From assembly GCA_013361525.1 (NCBI GenBank), contig JABFXY010000184.1:1-46515 (forward strand): a stretch of DNA of 46,515 nt. The letters are read 5' to 3'. Shown in pieces: positions 1 to 9,191 of this stretch. The position numbers and the translations under genes were made by a program. Each line of letters opens with the position of its first letter. Within the stretch, counting starts at the first letter, position 1. The DNA comes from Polyangiaceae bacterium (lineage in GTDB: Bacteria > Myxococcota_A > Polyangia > Polyangiales > Polyangiaceae). The notes under the pieces are model-generated. The model did not search any database and had not been told where the DNA came from. It was given only the letters and a program-made list of their open reading frames with translations.

Positions 1-348
1 GTCTTCGACGATCTTCAGGGCGCCACCCACGCCGGCGACGCGCAGGATCAATCGCGCGAGGTGCGCGAGGTCGTGTCCCTCCCAATGGGCATAAAAGCCC
101 TCCGGATCGTCGTCGCGATCGAGGAGGCGCGCGAGGCAAACGGAAACGAGCAATGCCGCGTCGGTCGCTGCCAAGGGGAGCGCAGCGAGACCGAAGAGCA
201 AGTCGAGGCTCGCCTTGTCCAACCTCTCCCGCTCACGTCCGAAGAGGGGGGGGCCTCTTGCGAAGCGAAAACGTATGGTATACGCAGCGTGGCATGCCTC
301 GGAGGTGAGGGCGCTCAGCGCGGTCGCAATCCGAACGGCGCCGGACAC
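1..348 (-). CDS. Hypothetical protein, C-terminus beyond window edge
   Basis: The minus strand stays open from a GTG at 348 to the window edge (116 codons), with the G/C-rich third positions of the neighbouring genes, so I read it as the start of a real gene. The product begins VSGAVRIATALSAL and is rich in Leu, Ala and Arg, with a possible membrane-associated stretch LLFGLAALPLAATDAALLVS. I recognise no family. The same frame is open back to the TAG that ends the upstream beta-helix gene (394-396), and GTG 348 is the first usable start after that stop; no ribosome binding site supports it. The true start is therefore uncertain. Confidence 0.5.
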   Translation of the reverse strand, partial: MSGAVRIATALSALTSEACHAAYTIRFRFARGPPLFGRERERLDKASLDLLFGLAALPLAATDAALLVSVCLARLLDRDDDPEGFYAHWEGHDLAHLARLILRVAGVGGALKIVED

Positions 349-393
349 ATCGAGATTGGGCGGGAGCGCCTCGAGGACCGACTTCGTCGCGTA

Positions 394-1944
394 CTACCGT
401 GCGTCCTTGCGATTGCGCCTCGCGCGCACCGTAAGAGCAACAAACGCCAGCAATGCAGCAAACGATCCGCCGCTGCCACCCGCTCCGACACGGCAGCCGT
501 CGTCGCTGCTGTCGCCGCCTTCGGGAGGCGCGCCGCCTGCGCTCGTGCCGCCGCCGCTTGCGGGCGCGCCACCATCGCCTGCGCTACCGCCGGCGCTGGA
601 GCCGCCGTCACCGCTCGAGCCGCCCTCTTCGTGCGGCGGGGGCGCGTCTTTGAAGCCGGCGCCGATCGTCCAGCCGGGGTTGCCTGCCGCGTCGAACTTG
701 TAGGCGCCGACGTCCATCTGTCCGCCGCGGGGCGTCCCGTTGAAGTCGTCTTCGGCGAGCTGCCATTGATTGCCGCTCCCGATGAGCGCGCTGCCCTCTC
801 GTGGGTAGACGTCGTTCGGCGGCGCACCGCTGAAGCTCGCCGCGACAAAGTCGTTCGCAAGATCGCCCGTCGCGAGGAAGCCGCCGTCGGGGACATTTTC
901 GACGCCGCCGATGCCCAGGTTCGCGGTGAGGTTGACGCTCGCGAGATCGCCGCTGAGGCGAATCGCATTGCCGCTCTGGGTGTAAATCGCGTTGTTCGAG
1001 ATCGTGATGCTGCCGACGATACCGTCCGCGCGGATGCCGTCGCCGCTCGGCTTCAGAATCGTGTTGTTCGCGATGACGATGTTGCCGGGCGCGCCCGATT
1101 GGTGCGGCTGATTGCGAATCGCGTCCGCGTTGGCGCCGAGGATGATGTTGTTGCGAATCACGACGTCGGCCGCCGATTGAATGCCGTGGTCACCGCACGC
1201 CCACATCGCGTTGCGCTCGATGCTGTTGGGCGGGCCATTGCCGACCGTGCTGTAGGTGATGATGCAGGGGTAATTCGTGTCGTGGATGACGTTGTCCGCG
1301 ATGACGTTGCCGGCGCTGCCTTCTTTCACCTCGATTCCGTCGCCCTGAGACACGTCCGCGCCATTCGTATGGTGGATGTAGTTCTGCGCGACGATCGAAT
1401 CGAGCATCTGGCATGCGTTCTCGTTGCAGCCGAGATACATGCCTTCGCCGGTGCCGCCGGTATCGTGGATGTGATTGCGGATCAGGCGAAGGCCTTCGTA
1501 GACGGAGCCTCCCACGTTCGCCGAAATGCCGACGTCGGCCGTATCGTGGATATGGCACCCCTCGATCGTCACGTGGCTCGAGTGGTCGATGCGGATCCCG
1601 TGGGAGCCGCCCATCACCTCGATGCCGCGCAGCTCTACATACTCGACGTTCTCGATGTTGATCGTGTTCTGGCCTGCGTCGGGCCGCGTGATGATCGCGA
1701 CCTCACCTTCCTTCGCGCGGATGACGATCGGCGCGGCTTCCGTGCCGCTCACGTCGATCGCGAACCGCTCGGTGAGGTTGTACGTCCCGCCTGCGAGGAC
1801 CAGCTCGTCCCCAGGGGAGAGCGACGCCACGGCTCCGATGAGGTCACCCGACGGGTCGATCTCGACCGTCTCGGCGAGGGCCGGCTTCACCGCGAGCACG
1901 CAGCCGAGCGCACCGGCGGCGGCGAGAAGGGAAGACTTACGCAT
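394..1944 (-). CDS. Secreted right-handed beta-helix protein with MYXO-CTERM anchor
   Basis: Predicted extracellular or cell-surface protein of 516 aa. I start it at ATG 1944, where the product begins MRKSSLLAAAGALGCVLAV, a clean Sec signal peptide ending near ALA; an upstream in-frame ATG would bury that signal. Residues about 40-390 are a parallel beta-helix: repeated short strands with Asn/His turns such as IHDT, IRNNIIL and ISNNAIY, typical of pectate-lyase-like or NosD-like folds that bind or cut polysaccharide. A Gly/Ser-rich linker follows. The end, DDGCRVGAGGSGG then a hydrophobic stretch and RARRNRK, matches the MYXO-CTERM sorting signal (Cys, membrane helix, Arg cluster) that tethers proteins to the myxobacterial surface. 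Substrate is unknown. Confidence 0.85.
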   Translation of the reverse strand: MRKSSLLAAAGALGCVLAVKPALAETVEIDPSGDLIGAVASLSPGDELVLAGGTYNLTERFAIDVSGTEAAPIVIRAKEGEVAIITRPDAGQNTINIENVEYVELRGIEVMGGSHGIRIDHSSHVTIEGCHIHDTADVGISANVGGSVYEGLRLIRNHIHDTGGTGEGMYLGCNENACQMLDSIVAQNYIHHTNGADVSQGDGIEVKEGSAGNVIADNVIHDTNYPCIITYSTVGNGPPNSIERNAMWACGDHGIQSAADVVIRNNIILGANADAIRNQPHQSGAPGNIVIANNTILKPSGDGIRADGIVGSITISNNAIYTQSGNAIRLSGDLASVNLTANLGIGGVENVPDGGFLATGDLANDFVAASFSGAPPNDVYPREGSALIGSGNQWQLAEDDFNGTPRGGQMDVGAYKFDAAGNPGWTIGAGFKDAPPPHEEGGSSGDGGSSAGGSAGDGGAPASGGGTSAGGAPPEGGDSSDDGCRVGAGGSGGSFAALLAFVALTVRARRNRKDAR

Positions 1945-2017
1945 GCGGCATTGAACCACGATAGGCGGCAGGGACCAAGCGTACGCTGACATCTCCGATC
2001 GTCTATCTTGCAGCGCC

Positions 2018-3505
2018 ATGCCCGACGCCGGGGACACCCTTCTTCAATCCATCGCAGCGCGACCGGACTCGGCAGAGTCGTATATCGAATATGCCGCCCT
2101 GTTACGCTCCAATGGCGATCCGCGGGGCGACCTCATCGACGTGCAGCTCGAGCTCGAGACTGCCCGCGGCGCGCGCGCCAAAGAGCTCATCTTCGCCGAG
2201 GAGAAGCTCCTCACCGAGCACGCTGCGCATTTCTACGGTCCGCTCGCCGAGCTCTCCACCAAGCATCGCGGGAGCTTCACTTGGCGGCGCGGCTTCATCC
2301 GCGGCTTGGCCGTGCCGCCGGAGAGCTGGGGCTCGAAGGGGCACACGGTGCCTCTGCCGCTCGACAAGCTGGGGCCTGCGCTGGATCACCCCGCGATGCG
2401 TTTGTGTCGCGAGCTTTGGTCCAAGCGGTGGCCCAAGCGCCTACCGTCGTGCGTCGAGCGCCTTCATTTGCAGCAGGCGGTGATCACCGAGCGCCTCCTC
2501 GCAGCCTCGCACCTGCGCGAGCTGGATCTCTGGACGATGGTCGCGAGCCCTCCGCTCCGCCACGAGCGCTTGCGGGTGCTCGGCTTGCAGTTGAAAGGCC
2601 CGGCCCTCGATGCGCTCGCATCCGCGGAGCTGCCCGAGCTCGAAACGCTGGTGCTGAGAGGCATTGGTTCCGACGATGGAGAGCCCGGGCACGTACAGGA
2701 GGTCCTCGCCAGACTTCCGGCCCGCAAGCTGTTCCTGGGCGTACAGAGCAAGCCGAGGGACGGCCGCAGTGGGTGGACCGACGGGGATTTCGCGGCGCTC
2801 GCGCCGATCGCGGAGCGTGTCGAGGGGCTCGAGCTCCACTGCCCGTTCTTCTCCGCGAATCTCCCTTGTCCGCACCTGCGGCGCCTCAAGCTCGAGCTTC
2901 ACTCTCGAACCGGGGCGCCGGTCGGCGAGCTCGATTTCGATGTGTTGCCGCGCGCACGCGAGCTCTACCTGCACGTGCGGTCTCACCAGGTGAATCACAC
3001 GGCGCTCGGCGAATCCTTCGTCCGGAGTGAGCTCGCCAAACACGTGCGCACATTGCACATCGAGGCTTCGCGTCCCATCGGCGCGCTCGGCAAGGCGCCG
3101 CTCGAATGCCTCGAAGAGCTCTCGGTGATGCCGATGGGATCGATGCACCTCGACGTGAGCCACGAGCTGTTCAAGGAAGACGCGTTTCCCGGCCTGCGCA
3201 CGCTCACGCTGCGTATGCCTCGGCAGCTCAGCGGCGTCGTGGAGTCGCCAGTCGCGTCGCGGCTGGAGACGTTGTCCCTCTATTTCGACGGAGAGGCGGG
3301 GGCGAAGACGTGGCTCGAAGCACGCAATCGCTTCCCGAAGCTTCGCACGCTCGTGGCACGTGGGACGCGACAGCTGTCCGGAGCCGTGCGTGCGGCTCTC
3401 CTCGACGGCGACCACGACGTCGTTTGGGCCGAGCACGATCGCTGGGCGCACGCACATTGGTTTACGGGTGCGGGCGACGCGCGCGGCTTCGCGGGGATCG
3501 TCTGA
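2018..3505 (+). CDS. TIGR02996 domain-containing protein with LRR-like repeats
   Basis: 495 aa cytoplasmic protein without a signal peptide. The N-terminal ~55 residues (LLQSIAARPDSAESYIEYAALL, then GDPRGDLIDVQLELE) match the TIGR02996 repeat-companion domain, which in myxobacteria and planctomycetes precedes leucine-rich or other repeats. The rest contains irregular leucine-rich segments (LRELDLW, LRVLGLQL, LETLVLRG, LEELSVMP, LRTLTLRM) about 25-45 residues apart, so a curved LRR-like scaffold for protein binding is likely. Its TGA overlaps the ATG of the next gene (ATGA), so the two are translationally coupled. The beta-helix gene is divergent, with only 73 bp between the starts. Partner and role are unknown. 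Confidence 0.9.
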   Translation: MPDAGDTLLQSIAARPDSAESYIEYAALLRSNGDPRGDLIDVQLELETARGARAKELIFAEEKLLTEHAAHFYGPLAELSTKHRGSFTWRRGFIRGLAVPPESWGSKGHTVPLPLDKLGPALDHPAMRLCRELWSKRWPKRLPSCVERLHLQQAVITERLLAASHLRELDLWTMVASPPLRHERLRVLGLQLKGPALDALASAELPELETLVLRGIGSDDGEPGHVQEVLARLPARKLFLGVQSKPRDGRSGWTDGDFAALAPIAERVEGLELHCPFFSANLPCPHLRRLKLELHSRTGAPVGELDFDVLPRARELYLHVRSHQVNHTALGESFVRSELAKHVRTLHIEASRPIGALGKAPLECLEELSVMPMGSMHLDVSHELFKEDAFPGLRTLTLRMPRQLSGVVESPVASRLETLSLYFDGEAGAKTWLEARNRFPKLRTLVARGTRQLSGAVRAALLDGDHDVVWAEHDRWAHAHWFTGAGDARGFAGIV

Positions 3506-5319
3506 TGAGCACGGCGACGGACATGCAAAACCACATGCAGCGCTATCGCGACCTCTGGCGACTCGGACTCCATTTCGCATCGCTCGCGCGCGGCTCGCGC
3601 ACGAAGCTCAAGCCGGCGGCGATCGAGCCGGTGCGAGATGTCCTCGAACCACTCGGCGTTCGGCTCAACGTAGGCAAGCTCGCAACGGAGGAAGGCCGTG
3701 ACGCGACCCGTACGACTATCTCGGCGGCAGTGGCCCGCGTCCATGGATCGGACGCCGCGCCGATCTTCTCGCTGGCATGGGCCGCTGCGGACGTTCGCCC
3801 GTGGACGGAGGTCGAGCCGGGTATCGTGCCGGACCAGATACCACCCATCGGGCGCGACACCAGCGCCGCCGCGCAACGGTTTTTGACCGAGAGCGCGGGG
3901 CTCGAAGAGCCGGTTCGTTCCGAGCTCGCCGAGCTACGAGGGTGGTGTGAAGCCGTTGTGAGCGGTTGGGCAAGGAGCTGCGAGCTCGCCGAGTTCGGCC
4001 AGCTCGTCGCCGAAGTGTTCAAGCGGGAGGACGCCGCAGAGGCGGCCGATCCGGACGCGGATACCCCTTCGAGTCTCCAGACGGCGACCCCGGGGCACGT
4101 CGTCGAAATGATCGTCCTGCACCACCTCGTATGCTCCATAGCTGCGCTACGGTTGGGCCCGTCGTCCATGTTTCGGGGCGACATCTACGAGGGCGTTCAC
4201 GCGCACGACGATCAATCGGAGTCCCATTTCATCGTCGGTTGGAATCGGCACGGTATCGTCGGCTTCGGATTTCACAAGTACGCGGCCCACGAAGAGATCG
4301 ATACGCCCGAAGCCGAGCGCAATCCCATGCGACACTTGCCTGGGCTGCCGAGTGCGCTTCTCCCACTCGCAGAGCAACTGTCCAACCAACGCGGCCGCTG
4401 GTTCACGGCAGGCTTCTACCTAACCGACACCGCACGCAGAATCGAGCCGGGCTACAGCGACGACGGCAGCGCCGCTTTCAAGGCATTCGTCGGACCCCCG
4501 CGAGAGGCGCTCTTCAAACCGCCTGCATCGTGGGCAATGTTGCGCAGCCTCCTGCGCGAACAAGCGGAGCTCGCGCGTCTCCTCGCCAAACGCGCGATGG
4601 CCGGCGGCGGCATCATTATCAACGAAGAGTCGGATGTGTTGCTGGACCCATCCTGGAACGCAGAGGGCAGGGTGAGCTTTCCGTTGCGCGAGGACAACCT
4701 CGAGCGCGTCGTCGCGGAGCTCGCGAAGGTCGGGCTATCGTGGACCGTTCCGGGCGACGTGCTCGCCACGGATCGCGCCGCAATGAAAGGCGCGATCGAG
4801 GCCTCCATTGCGGAAGCCATGAGCGCCGACGAGCGCGCCCTGCTCGACGCGGCATGCGCGAACGACGTCGGGACGATCCGTCAGCTTCTCGCGAAGGGCG
4901 TGAACATCAATGTCCGGTCCGTTCACGGCCAATTTGACGGAATCGGGGCCGCACCGTGCATGCCGCCGCTCGTGATCGCGCTATGCGCTCGGGCGAAAGA
5001 GGCTGCGATTGCGCTCATCGAAGCCGGCGCCGAGCTCCGTTTTCCACCGGGAAGGCCAGCGCTGGTTGCCGCACTGCAGGCCAACGACATCGATCTCGTG
5101 CGGCTCCTCCTGGAGCGTAGCCGTGTCAGAGCCGTGGCTGCATTCCAGGTTTTCTGGAAGGCAGCTGCCGTGGCGGATCGAGCCATTGTCGAGCTCCTCC
5201 TCGACGCGGGCGGGCTCTCGAAGCCTCCTCCACAAATGGACCAGATGATCGCGCAGCTTCGGCAGCGCGGGCGCGGGGAGATTGCGGATCTGATCGAGGC
5301 GCATTTGGCAAAACGCTGA
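3505..5319 (+). CDS. Ankyrin-repeat protein, unknown N-terminal domain
   Basis: 604 aa, starting at ATG 3505, which overlaps the stop of the TIGR02996 gene by one base. The frame extends further upstream but only through that gene's coding sequence. Residues ~1-430 are a domain I cannot name; it is soluble and Ala/Glu-rich with a conserved-looking core around HGIVGFGFHKYAAH. Residues ~440-600 carry at least three ankyrin-type helix pairs, e.g. LLDAACANDVGTIRQLLAKG, ALCARAKEAAIALIEAG and ALQANDIDLVRLLLE, ending in AIVELLLDAGG. Ankyrin arrays bind proteins. With its coupled partner this looks like a two-component binding module of two repeat proteins. Confidence 0.88.
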   Translation: MSTATDMQNHMQRYRDLWRLGLHFASLARGSRTKLKPAAIEPVRDVLEPLGVRLNVGKLATEEGRDATRTTISAAVARVHGSDAAPIFSLAWAAADVRPWTEVEPGIVPDQIPPIGRDTSAAAQRFLTESAGLEEPVRSELAELRGWCEAVVSGWARSCELAEFGQLVAEVFKREDAAEAADPDADTPSSLQTATPGHVVEMIVLHHLVCSIAALRLGPSSMFRGDIYEGVHAHDDQSESHFIVGWNRHGIVGFGFHKYAAHEEIDTPEAERNPMRHLPGLPSALLPLAEQLSNQRGRWFTAGFYLTDTARRIEPGYSDDGSAAFKAFVGPPREALFKPPASWAMLRSLLREQAELARLLAKRAMAGGGIIINEESDVLLDPSWNAEGRVSFPLREDNLERVVAELAKVGLSWTVPGDVLATDRAAMKGAIEASIAEAMSADERALLDAACANDVGTIRQLLAKGVNINVRSVHGQFDGIGAAPCMPPLVIALCARAKEAAIALIEAGAELRFPPGRPALVAALQANDIDLVRLLLERSRVRAVAAFQVFWKAAAVADRAIVELLLDAGGLSKPPPQMDQMIAQLRQRGRGEIADLIEAHLAKR

Positions 5320-5381
5320 CGCGTGGCACGACGCCCCGTCGAGTCGACGTGCGGCCTCGACGGCGTCTGGTACGAAAGCCC

Positions 5382-6407
5382 ATGCCCATCGCCACGCCCG
5401 AGATCTACGCCGCCATGCTGGACCGCGCCAAAGCTGGCGCGTTCGCATATCCCGCTATCAACGTGACGTCGTCGCAGACGCTGCACGCGGCGCTACGCGG
5501 CTTCGCGGACGCGGAGAGTGACGGCATCATCCAAGTCTCGACCGGCGGTGCGGAGTATCTTTCGGGCCCGACGATCAAAGACATGGTGACCGGAGCCGTC
5601 GCGCTCGCTGCCTTCGCGCACGAGGTCGCCGCGAAATATCCGGTGAACATCGCGCTGCACACCGACCACTGCCCGAAAGACAAGCTCGACAAAGACGTGC
5701 GGCCGCTCCTCGCTCTATCGAAAGCCCGCGTCGCGCGAGGGGAGGGGCCGCTCTTTCAGTCGCATATGTGGGACGGCTCCGCCGTACCATTGAACGAGAA
5801 CCTGAAGATCGCCGAGCAGCTCCTCGCCGATTGCGCCGCCGCGAAGGTCATTCTCGAAATCGAGGTCGGTGTCGTCGGCGGGGAGGAAGACGGCGTCACC
5901 GGCGCCATGGACGAGAAGCTCTACAGCACCGCGGCGGACGGGCTCACGACGGCCGCCGCGCTCGGCCTCGGTGAAAAGGGCCGGTACATGGCGGCGCTGA
6001 CGTTCGGCAACGTGCACGGCGTCTACAAGCCCGGCAGCGTGAAGCTCCGGCCGGCCATTCTGAAAGAGATTCAGGACGCCGTCGGCGCGAAGTACAAACG
6101 GAACAAACCGTTCGACCTCGTCTTCCACGGCGGCTCCGGTTCGTTGCTGGAGGAGATTCGCGCGACGCTCGATTACGGCGTCGTGAAGATGAACGTCGAT
6201 ACCGATATGCAATACGCATTCACGCGCCCGGTCGCGACGCACATGTTCAAGCATTACGACGGCGTTTTGAAGGTCGACGGCGAAGTCGGAGACAAGAAGG
6301 CCTACGACCCGCGTGCGTGGGGCAAGGCCGCGGAGGCATCGATGGCGAAACGGGTCGTCGAAGCATGCACGGATCTGCGCTCGACAGGCACGACGCTGCG
6401 CCGTTGA
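5382..6407 (+). CDS. fba: Class II fructose-bisphosphate aldolase
   Basis: Catalyses reversible cleavage of fructose-1,6-bisphosphate to dihydroxyacetone phosphate and glyceraldehyde-3-phosphate in glycolysis and gluconeogenesis. The 341 aa product has the zinc-dependent class II signature HTDHCPKD (catalytic Asp95, Zn ligand His96), LFQSHMWDGSA, the EIEVGVVGGEEDGV loop, a further Zn-ligand region FGNVHGVYKPG and the phosphate-binding FHGGSGS. Length and motifs resemble the actinobacterial (Mycobacterium-type) class II enzyme. I start at ATG 5382 (MPIATPEIY), which fits the family N-terminus; the longer frame adds only basic residues. It stands alone, 62 bp after the ankyrin gene and 71 bp before the hydrolase gene. 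Confidence 0.97.
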   Translation: MPIATPEIYAAMLDRAKAGAFAYPAINVTSSQTLHAALRGFADAESDGIIQVSTGGAEYLSGPTIKDMVTGAVALAAFAHEVAAKYPVNIALHTDHCPKDKLDKDVRPLLALSKARVARGEGPLFQSHMWDGSAVPLNENLKIAEQLLADCAAAKVILEIEVGVVGGEEDGVTGAMDEKLYSTAADGLTTAAALGLGEKGRYMAALTFGNVHGVYKPGSVKLRPAILKEIQDAVGAKYKRNKPFDLVFHGGSGSLLEEIRATLDYGVVKMNVDTDMQYAFTRPVATHMFKHYDGVLKVDGEVGDKKAYDPRAWGKAAEASMAKRVVEACTDLRSTGTTLRR

Positions 6408-6478
6408 CGCGTCCTGCCACAGCCGTTGTGTCCAAACCCCTCATCGACGCCCTACGGCGTTGGGTTTAGGCCATTCGA

Positions 6479-7300
6479 ATGGCGACCATTACGACCAAAG
6501 ACGGCACGCAGATCTACTACAACGACTGGGGCAAGGGGCAGCCGGTCGTCTTCAGCCACGGTTGGCCGCTCAGCGCCGACGCGTTCGAGGACCAGATGTT
6601 CTTCCTCGCGTCGCGTGGTTATCGCTGCATTGCTCACGACCGTCGAGGGCACGGTCGCTCCAGCCAGCCGTGGCAAGGCAACGATCTCGACACCTACGCC
6701 GATGATCTCGCCGAGCTCGCCGAGAAGCTCGACTTGAAAAACGCCATTCACGTGGGCCATTCCACGGGCGGTGGAGAGGTCACGCGCTACATCGGCCGGC
6801 ACGGCACCAAACGCGTCGCCAAAGCGGTCCTGATCGGCGCCATTCCCCCGCTCATGCTGAAGACGGCGGGCAACCCGAACGGCACACCGATGGAGGTGTT
6901 CGATGGGCTCCGCAAGGGGGTCACCTCCGACCGCTCGCAGTTCTTCAAAGACTTGAGCATGCCCTTTTATGGTTACAACCGGTCGGGCGCGAAGGTCTCC
7001 GAGGGCGTCCGCAATTCGTTTTGGCTTCAGGGAATGATGGCCGGAATGCCCGCCTCGTATTTCTGCATCAAAGCGTTTTCAGAGACCGACACGACCGAAG
7101 ACCTGAAAAAGTTCGACGTGCCGACGCTCATCCTGCATGGGGACGACGATCAAATCGTCCCCATTGGTGCATCCGCGACGCTCTCCTCGAAGCTCGTCAA
7201 GAACGCGACGCTGAAGGTCTACAAGGGTGCGCCACACGGCATGTGCACGACGATGAAAGACCAGGTCAACGAGGACCTGCTGGCGTTCATCAAGGGCTGA
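6479..7300 (+). CDS. Alpha/beta hydrolase, non-heme chloroperoxidase type
   Basis: 273 aa, the usual size of cofactor-free haloperoxidases/perhydrolases. The alpha/beta-hydrolase core is intact: oxyanion loop FSHGWPLSAD, nucleophile elbow GHSTGGG with Ser95, acid in HGDDDQIVP (Asp222-224) and His253 in GAPHGM. Members act as esterases and, with organic acids and peroxide, form peracids that halogenate non-specifically; the physiological substrate is usually unknown. No signal peptide, so cytoplasmic. It converges on the SDR gene with a 6-bp gap and may belong functionally with the SDR/LysR detoxification pair. Confidence 0.95.
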   Translation: MATITTKDGTQIYYNDWGKGQPVVFSHGWPLSADAFEDQMFFLASRGYRCIAHDRRGHGRSSQPWQGNDLDTYADDLAELAEKLDLKNAIHVGHSTGGGEVTRYIGRHGTKRVAKAVLIGAIPPLMLKTAGNPNGTPMEVFDGLRKGVTSDRSQFFKDLSMPFYGYNRSGAKVSEGVRNSFWLQGMMAGMPASYFCIKAFSETDTTEDLKKFDVPTLILHGDDDQIVPIGASATLSSKLVKNATLKVYKGAPHGMCTTMKDQVNEDLLAFIKG

Positions 7301-7306
7301 CCGCTC

Positions 7307-8182
7307 TCACTTCTTTTCGTCGAAAGCAGTGGCGCGTGCGGTCGCCTCCGTTCGATTCACGTCGGAGGTGACCGCCGCGAGCTTCGCCCGAATGGCGTCG
7401 ACGGCGTCGGCGCCAAGGGGCAATCGAAACGGGAGAGCGGCGCCGTCGGCGGGGCGGGACGCCTCGTCGACGATAGCGCGCGCCGCCTTGTCCGGATCAC
7501 CTGCCTGCGCGCCGTGCGATTGTTCGACCCAGGTGCGCATCCCTCCGACGGTCGCCGCGTACGCATCCATCGCGGGCATGAACCGGAACCCGCCGCCGAA
7601 GAGGGCCGTGCGGAACGCGCCGGGCTCGACGACCACGATGCGAATGCCGAACGGCTTCACTTCCAGCGCCAAACATTCGGACAAGCCCTCGAGCGCGTGC
7701 TTCGCGGCGCAATAGGCGCCGAACCCGGGCCCGGCCGTGATTCCGCCGACGCTGGTGATCTGGACGATGGTGCCGCCTCGTTGCGCGCGCATATGCGGGA
7801 GCACCTCTTTCGTCATCGCGGCGGCGCCGAAGAACATCAGCTCCATCGTCGCGCGAAGATCGTCGTCGCTCGTCTCCTCCACGGCGCCGAGGATGCTGAA
7901 ACCCGCGTTGTTCACCAGCACGTCGATGCGACCGAAGCGCGCAATCGCCGCCGCGACCGCCGCTCGCACCTGCTCGGGACGCGTCACGTCGAGCGGCGCG
8001 AGCAGCACGCGGTCCGGAGCCTTGGCAGCGAGGTCCGCGAGCACCTCCGGCTTTCGTGCGGTCGCGACGACGCGGTCGCCTCGGCGAATCGCCTCTTCCA
8101 CGATGGACCGGCCGAACCCAGACGACGAACCGGTGACGAGCCAGACCTTGGACGAAGCGGGTGTATCGGTGTGCGTGCTCAT
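7307..8182 (-). CDS. Short-chain dehydrogenase/reductase
   Basis: 291 aa classical SDR. It has the Rossmann cofactor motif TGSSSGFG near the N-terminus, LDVT, the structural NNAG motif, the catalytic Ser in ITSVGG and the YCAAK Tyr/Lys pair, followed by PGAFRT. The basic residues ATARKP after the second strand suggest NADP(H). I choose ATG 8182 over the ATG six bases upstream because AAAGGAG lies at ideal spacing for 8182 and touches the earlier one. It is transcribed divergently from the LysR gene, the usual arrangement for a LysR-controlled oxidoreductase. Confidence 0.95.
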   Translation of the reverse strand: MSTHTDTPASSKVWLVTGSSSGFGRSIVEEAIRRGDRVVATARKPEVLADLAAKAPDRVLLAPLDVTRPEQVRAAVAAAIARFGRIDVLVNNAGFSILGAVEETSDDDLRATMELMFFGAAAMTKEVLPHMRAQRGGTIVQITSVGGITAGPGFGAYCAAKHALEGLSECLALEVKPFGIRIVVVEPGAFRTALFGGGFRFMPAMDAYAATVGGMRTWVEQSHGAQAGDPDKAARAIVDEASRPADGAALPFRLPLGADAVDAIRAKLAAVTSDVNRTEATARATAFDEKK

Positions 8183-8254
8183 GACCATCTCCTTTGTGCG
8201 GGCACCTTAGGCAGCCGGCCGCCGTCCGAGAAGCCGGGCGAATTGCGATGCGCT

Positions 8255-8270
8255 TTTAAGACCTGCTAAA
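8255..8270. promoter_or_regulatory. Candidate LysR operator in the SDR/LysR gap
   Basis: The 100-bp divergent gap contains TTTAAGACCTGCTAAA, a 4-bp inverted repeat (TTTA/TAAA) enclosing a T-N11-A motif, the usual LysR-box pattern, 12 bp before the LysR start. It is short and weak, so only a candidate. Confidence 0.3.
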
Positions 8271-8282
8271 CAATATGGCAAC

Positions 8283-9179
8283 GTGCGAGACGACCTCTCA
8301 GGGCTCACCACGCTGCTGGTCGTGGCGGACAAGCGCAGCTTCACCGCGGCAGCCGCCGAGCTCGGCATGACCACCTCCGCGGTGAGCCAGAACGTCAGCG
8401 CCCTCGAGCGGCGTGTCGGCGTGCGGCTCCTCCAGCGCACCACCCGCAGCGTCGGCTTGACCGAGGCGGGCGCGCGCTTCGTTGCGCAGCTCCGCCCCGC
8501 GATGGAGAGCGTGCACGCCGCATTCGACTCGCTCGACGAAGCGCGAGGCCAGCCAATGGGCACTTTGCGCCTCAACCTGTCGCGCCTCGCGAGCAGGACG
8601 GTTCTTCAGCCCATCCTCGCGGCGTTCCTACAGGCGCACCCCGGCCTGCGCATCGACATCGACATCGACGACGGCCTGTCGAGTCTCGTCGACAAGGGCT
8701 TCGACGCGGGCATCCGCCTCGGTGAGCACCTCGAAAAGGACATGGTCGCCCTCCGACTGAGCACCGAGATGCGCGCGGCGGTTGTCGCCTCACCCGCGTA
8801 TTTCGCCGAACGTGGCAAGCCCAAACACCCGCGCGACCTGCACCAGCACGATTGCATCAACTATCGACAAATATCGAGCAACAATCTCTACCGCTGGGAA
8901 TTCACCGATCGCAATCGAGACCTCTCCATTGCGGTTCAGGGGCGCGTCATCTGCAACGACGAGGAAATCATGCTGCGAGCCGCCCTCGACGGCCTCGGGC
9001 TCGCGTACATGATGGAGAGCAGCGTCACAACACAGCTCGCCGACAAGAGCCTGGTGCGCGTCCTCACCCCGTATTGTCCGCGCTTTCCCGGTTTGTATCT
9101 GTATTACGCGAGCAGCGCGCAACAGCCACCCAAGCTTCGCGCCCTCGTCGACTTCTTGAGGGCGCGACGCTCGAGGTAG
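8283..9179 (+). CDS. LysR-family transcriptional regulator
   Basis: 298 aa, starting at GTG 8283. Residues 1-60 are the winged HTH (SFTAAAAELGMTTSAVSQNVS, LERRVGVRLLQRTTRSV), and residues ~90-290 the periplasmic-binding-like effector domain. The LRLNLSRLAS start of that domain and HPGLRIDIDIDDG are typical of the DsdC/CrgA-like branch of LysR proteins. Divergent from the SDR gene, so it probably autoregulates and controls that oxidoreductase in response to a small molecule. Effector unknown. Confidence 0.95.
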   Translation: MRDDLSGLTTLLVVADKRSFTAAAAELGMTTSAVSQNVSALERRVGVRLLQRTTRSVGLTEAGARFVAQLRPAMESVHAAFDSLDEARGQPMGTLRLNLSRLASRTVLQPILAAFLQAHPGLRIDIDIDDGLSSLVDKGFDAGIRLGEHLEKDMVALRLSTEMRAAVVASPAYFAERGKPKHPRDLHQHDCINYRQISSNNLYRWEFTDRNRDLSIAVQGRVICNDEEIMLRAALDGLGLAYMMESSVTTQLADKSLVRVLTPYCPRFPGLYLYYASSAQQPPKLRALVDFLRARRSR

Positions 9180-9191
9180 CTCACCGAAGCG

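Noticed and set aside
61..1989. A 642-codon plus-strand open frame opposite the beta-helix gene
   Set aside because: It is Arg/Ala/Val/Asp-biased, antisense to a gene with a signal peptide, beta-helix repeats and a MYXO-CTERM tail. Long antisense frames are expected in high-GC DNA.
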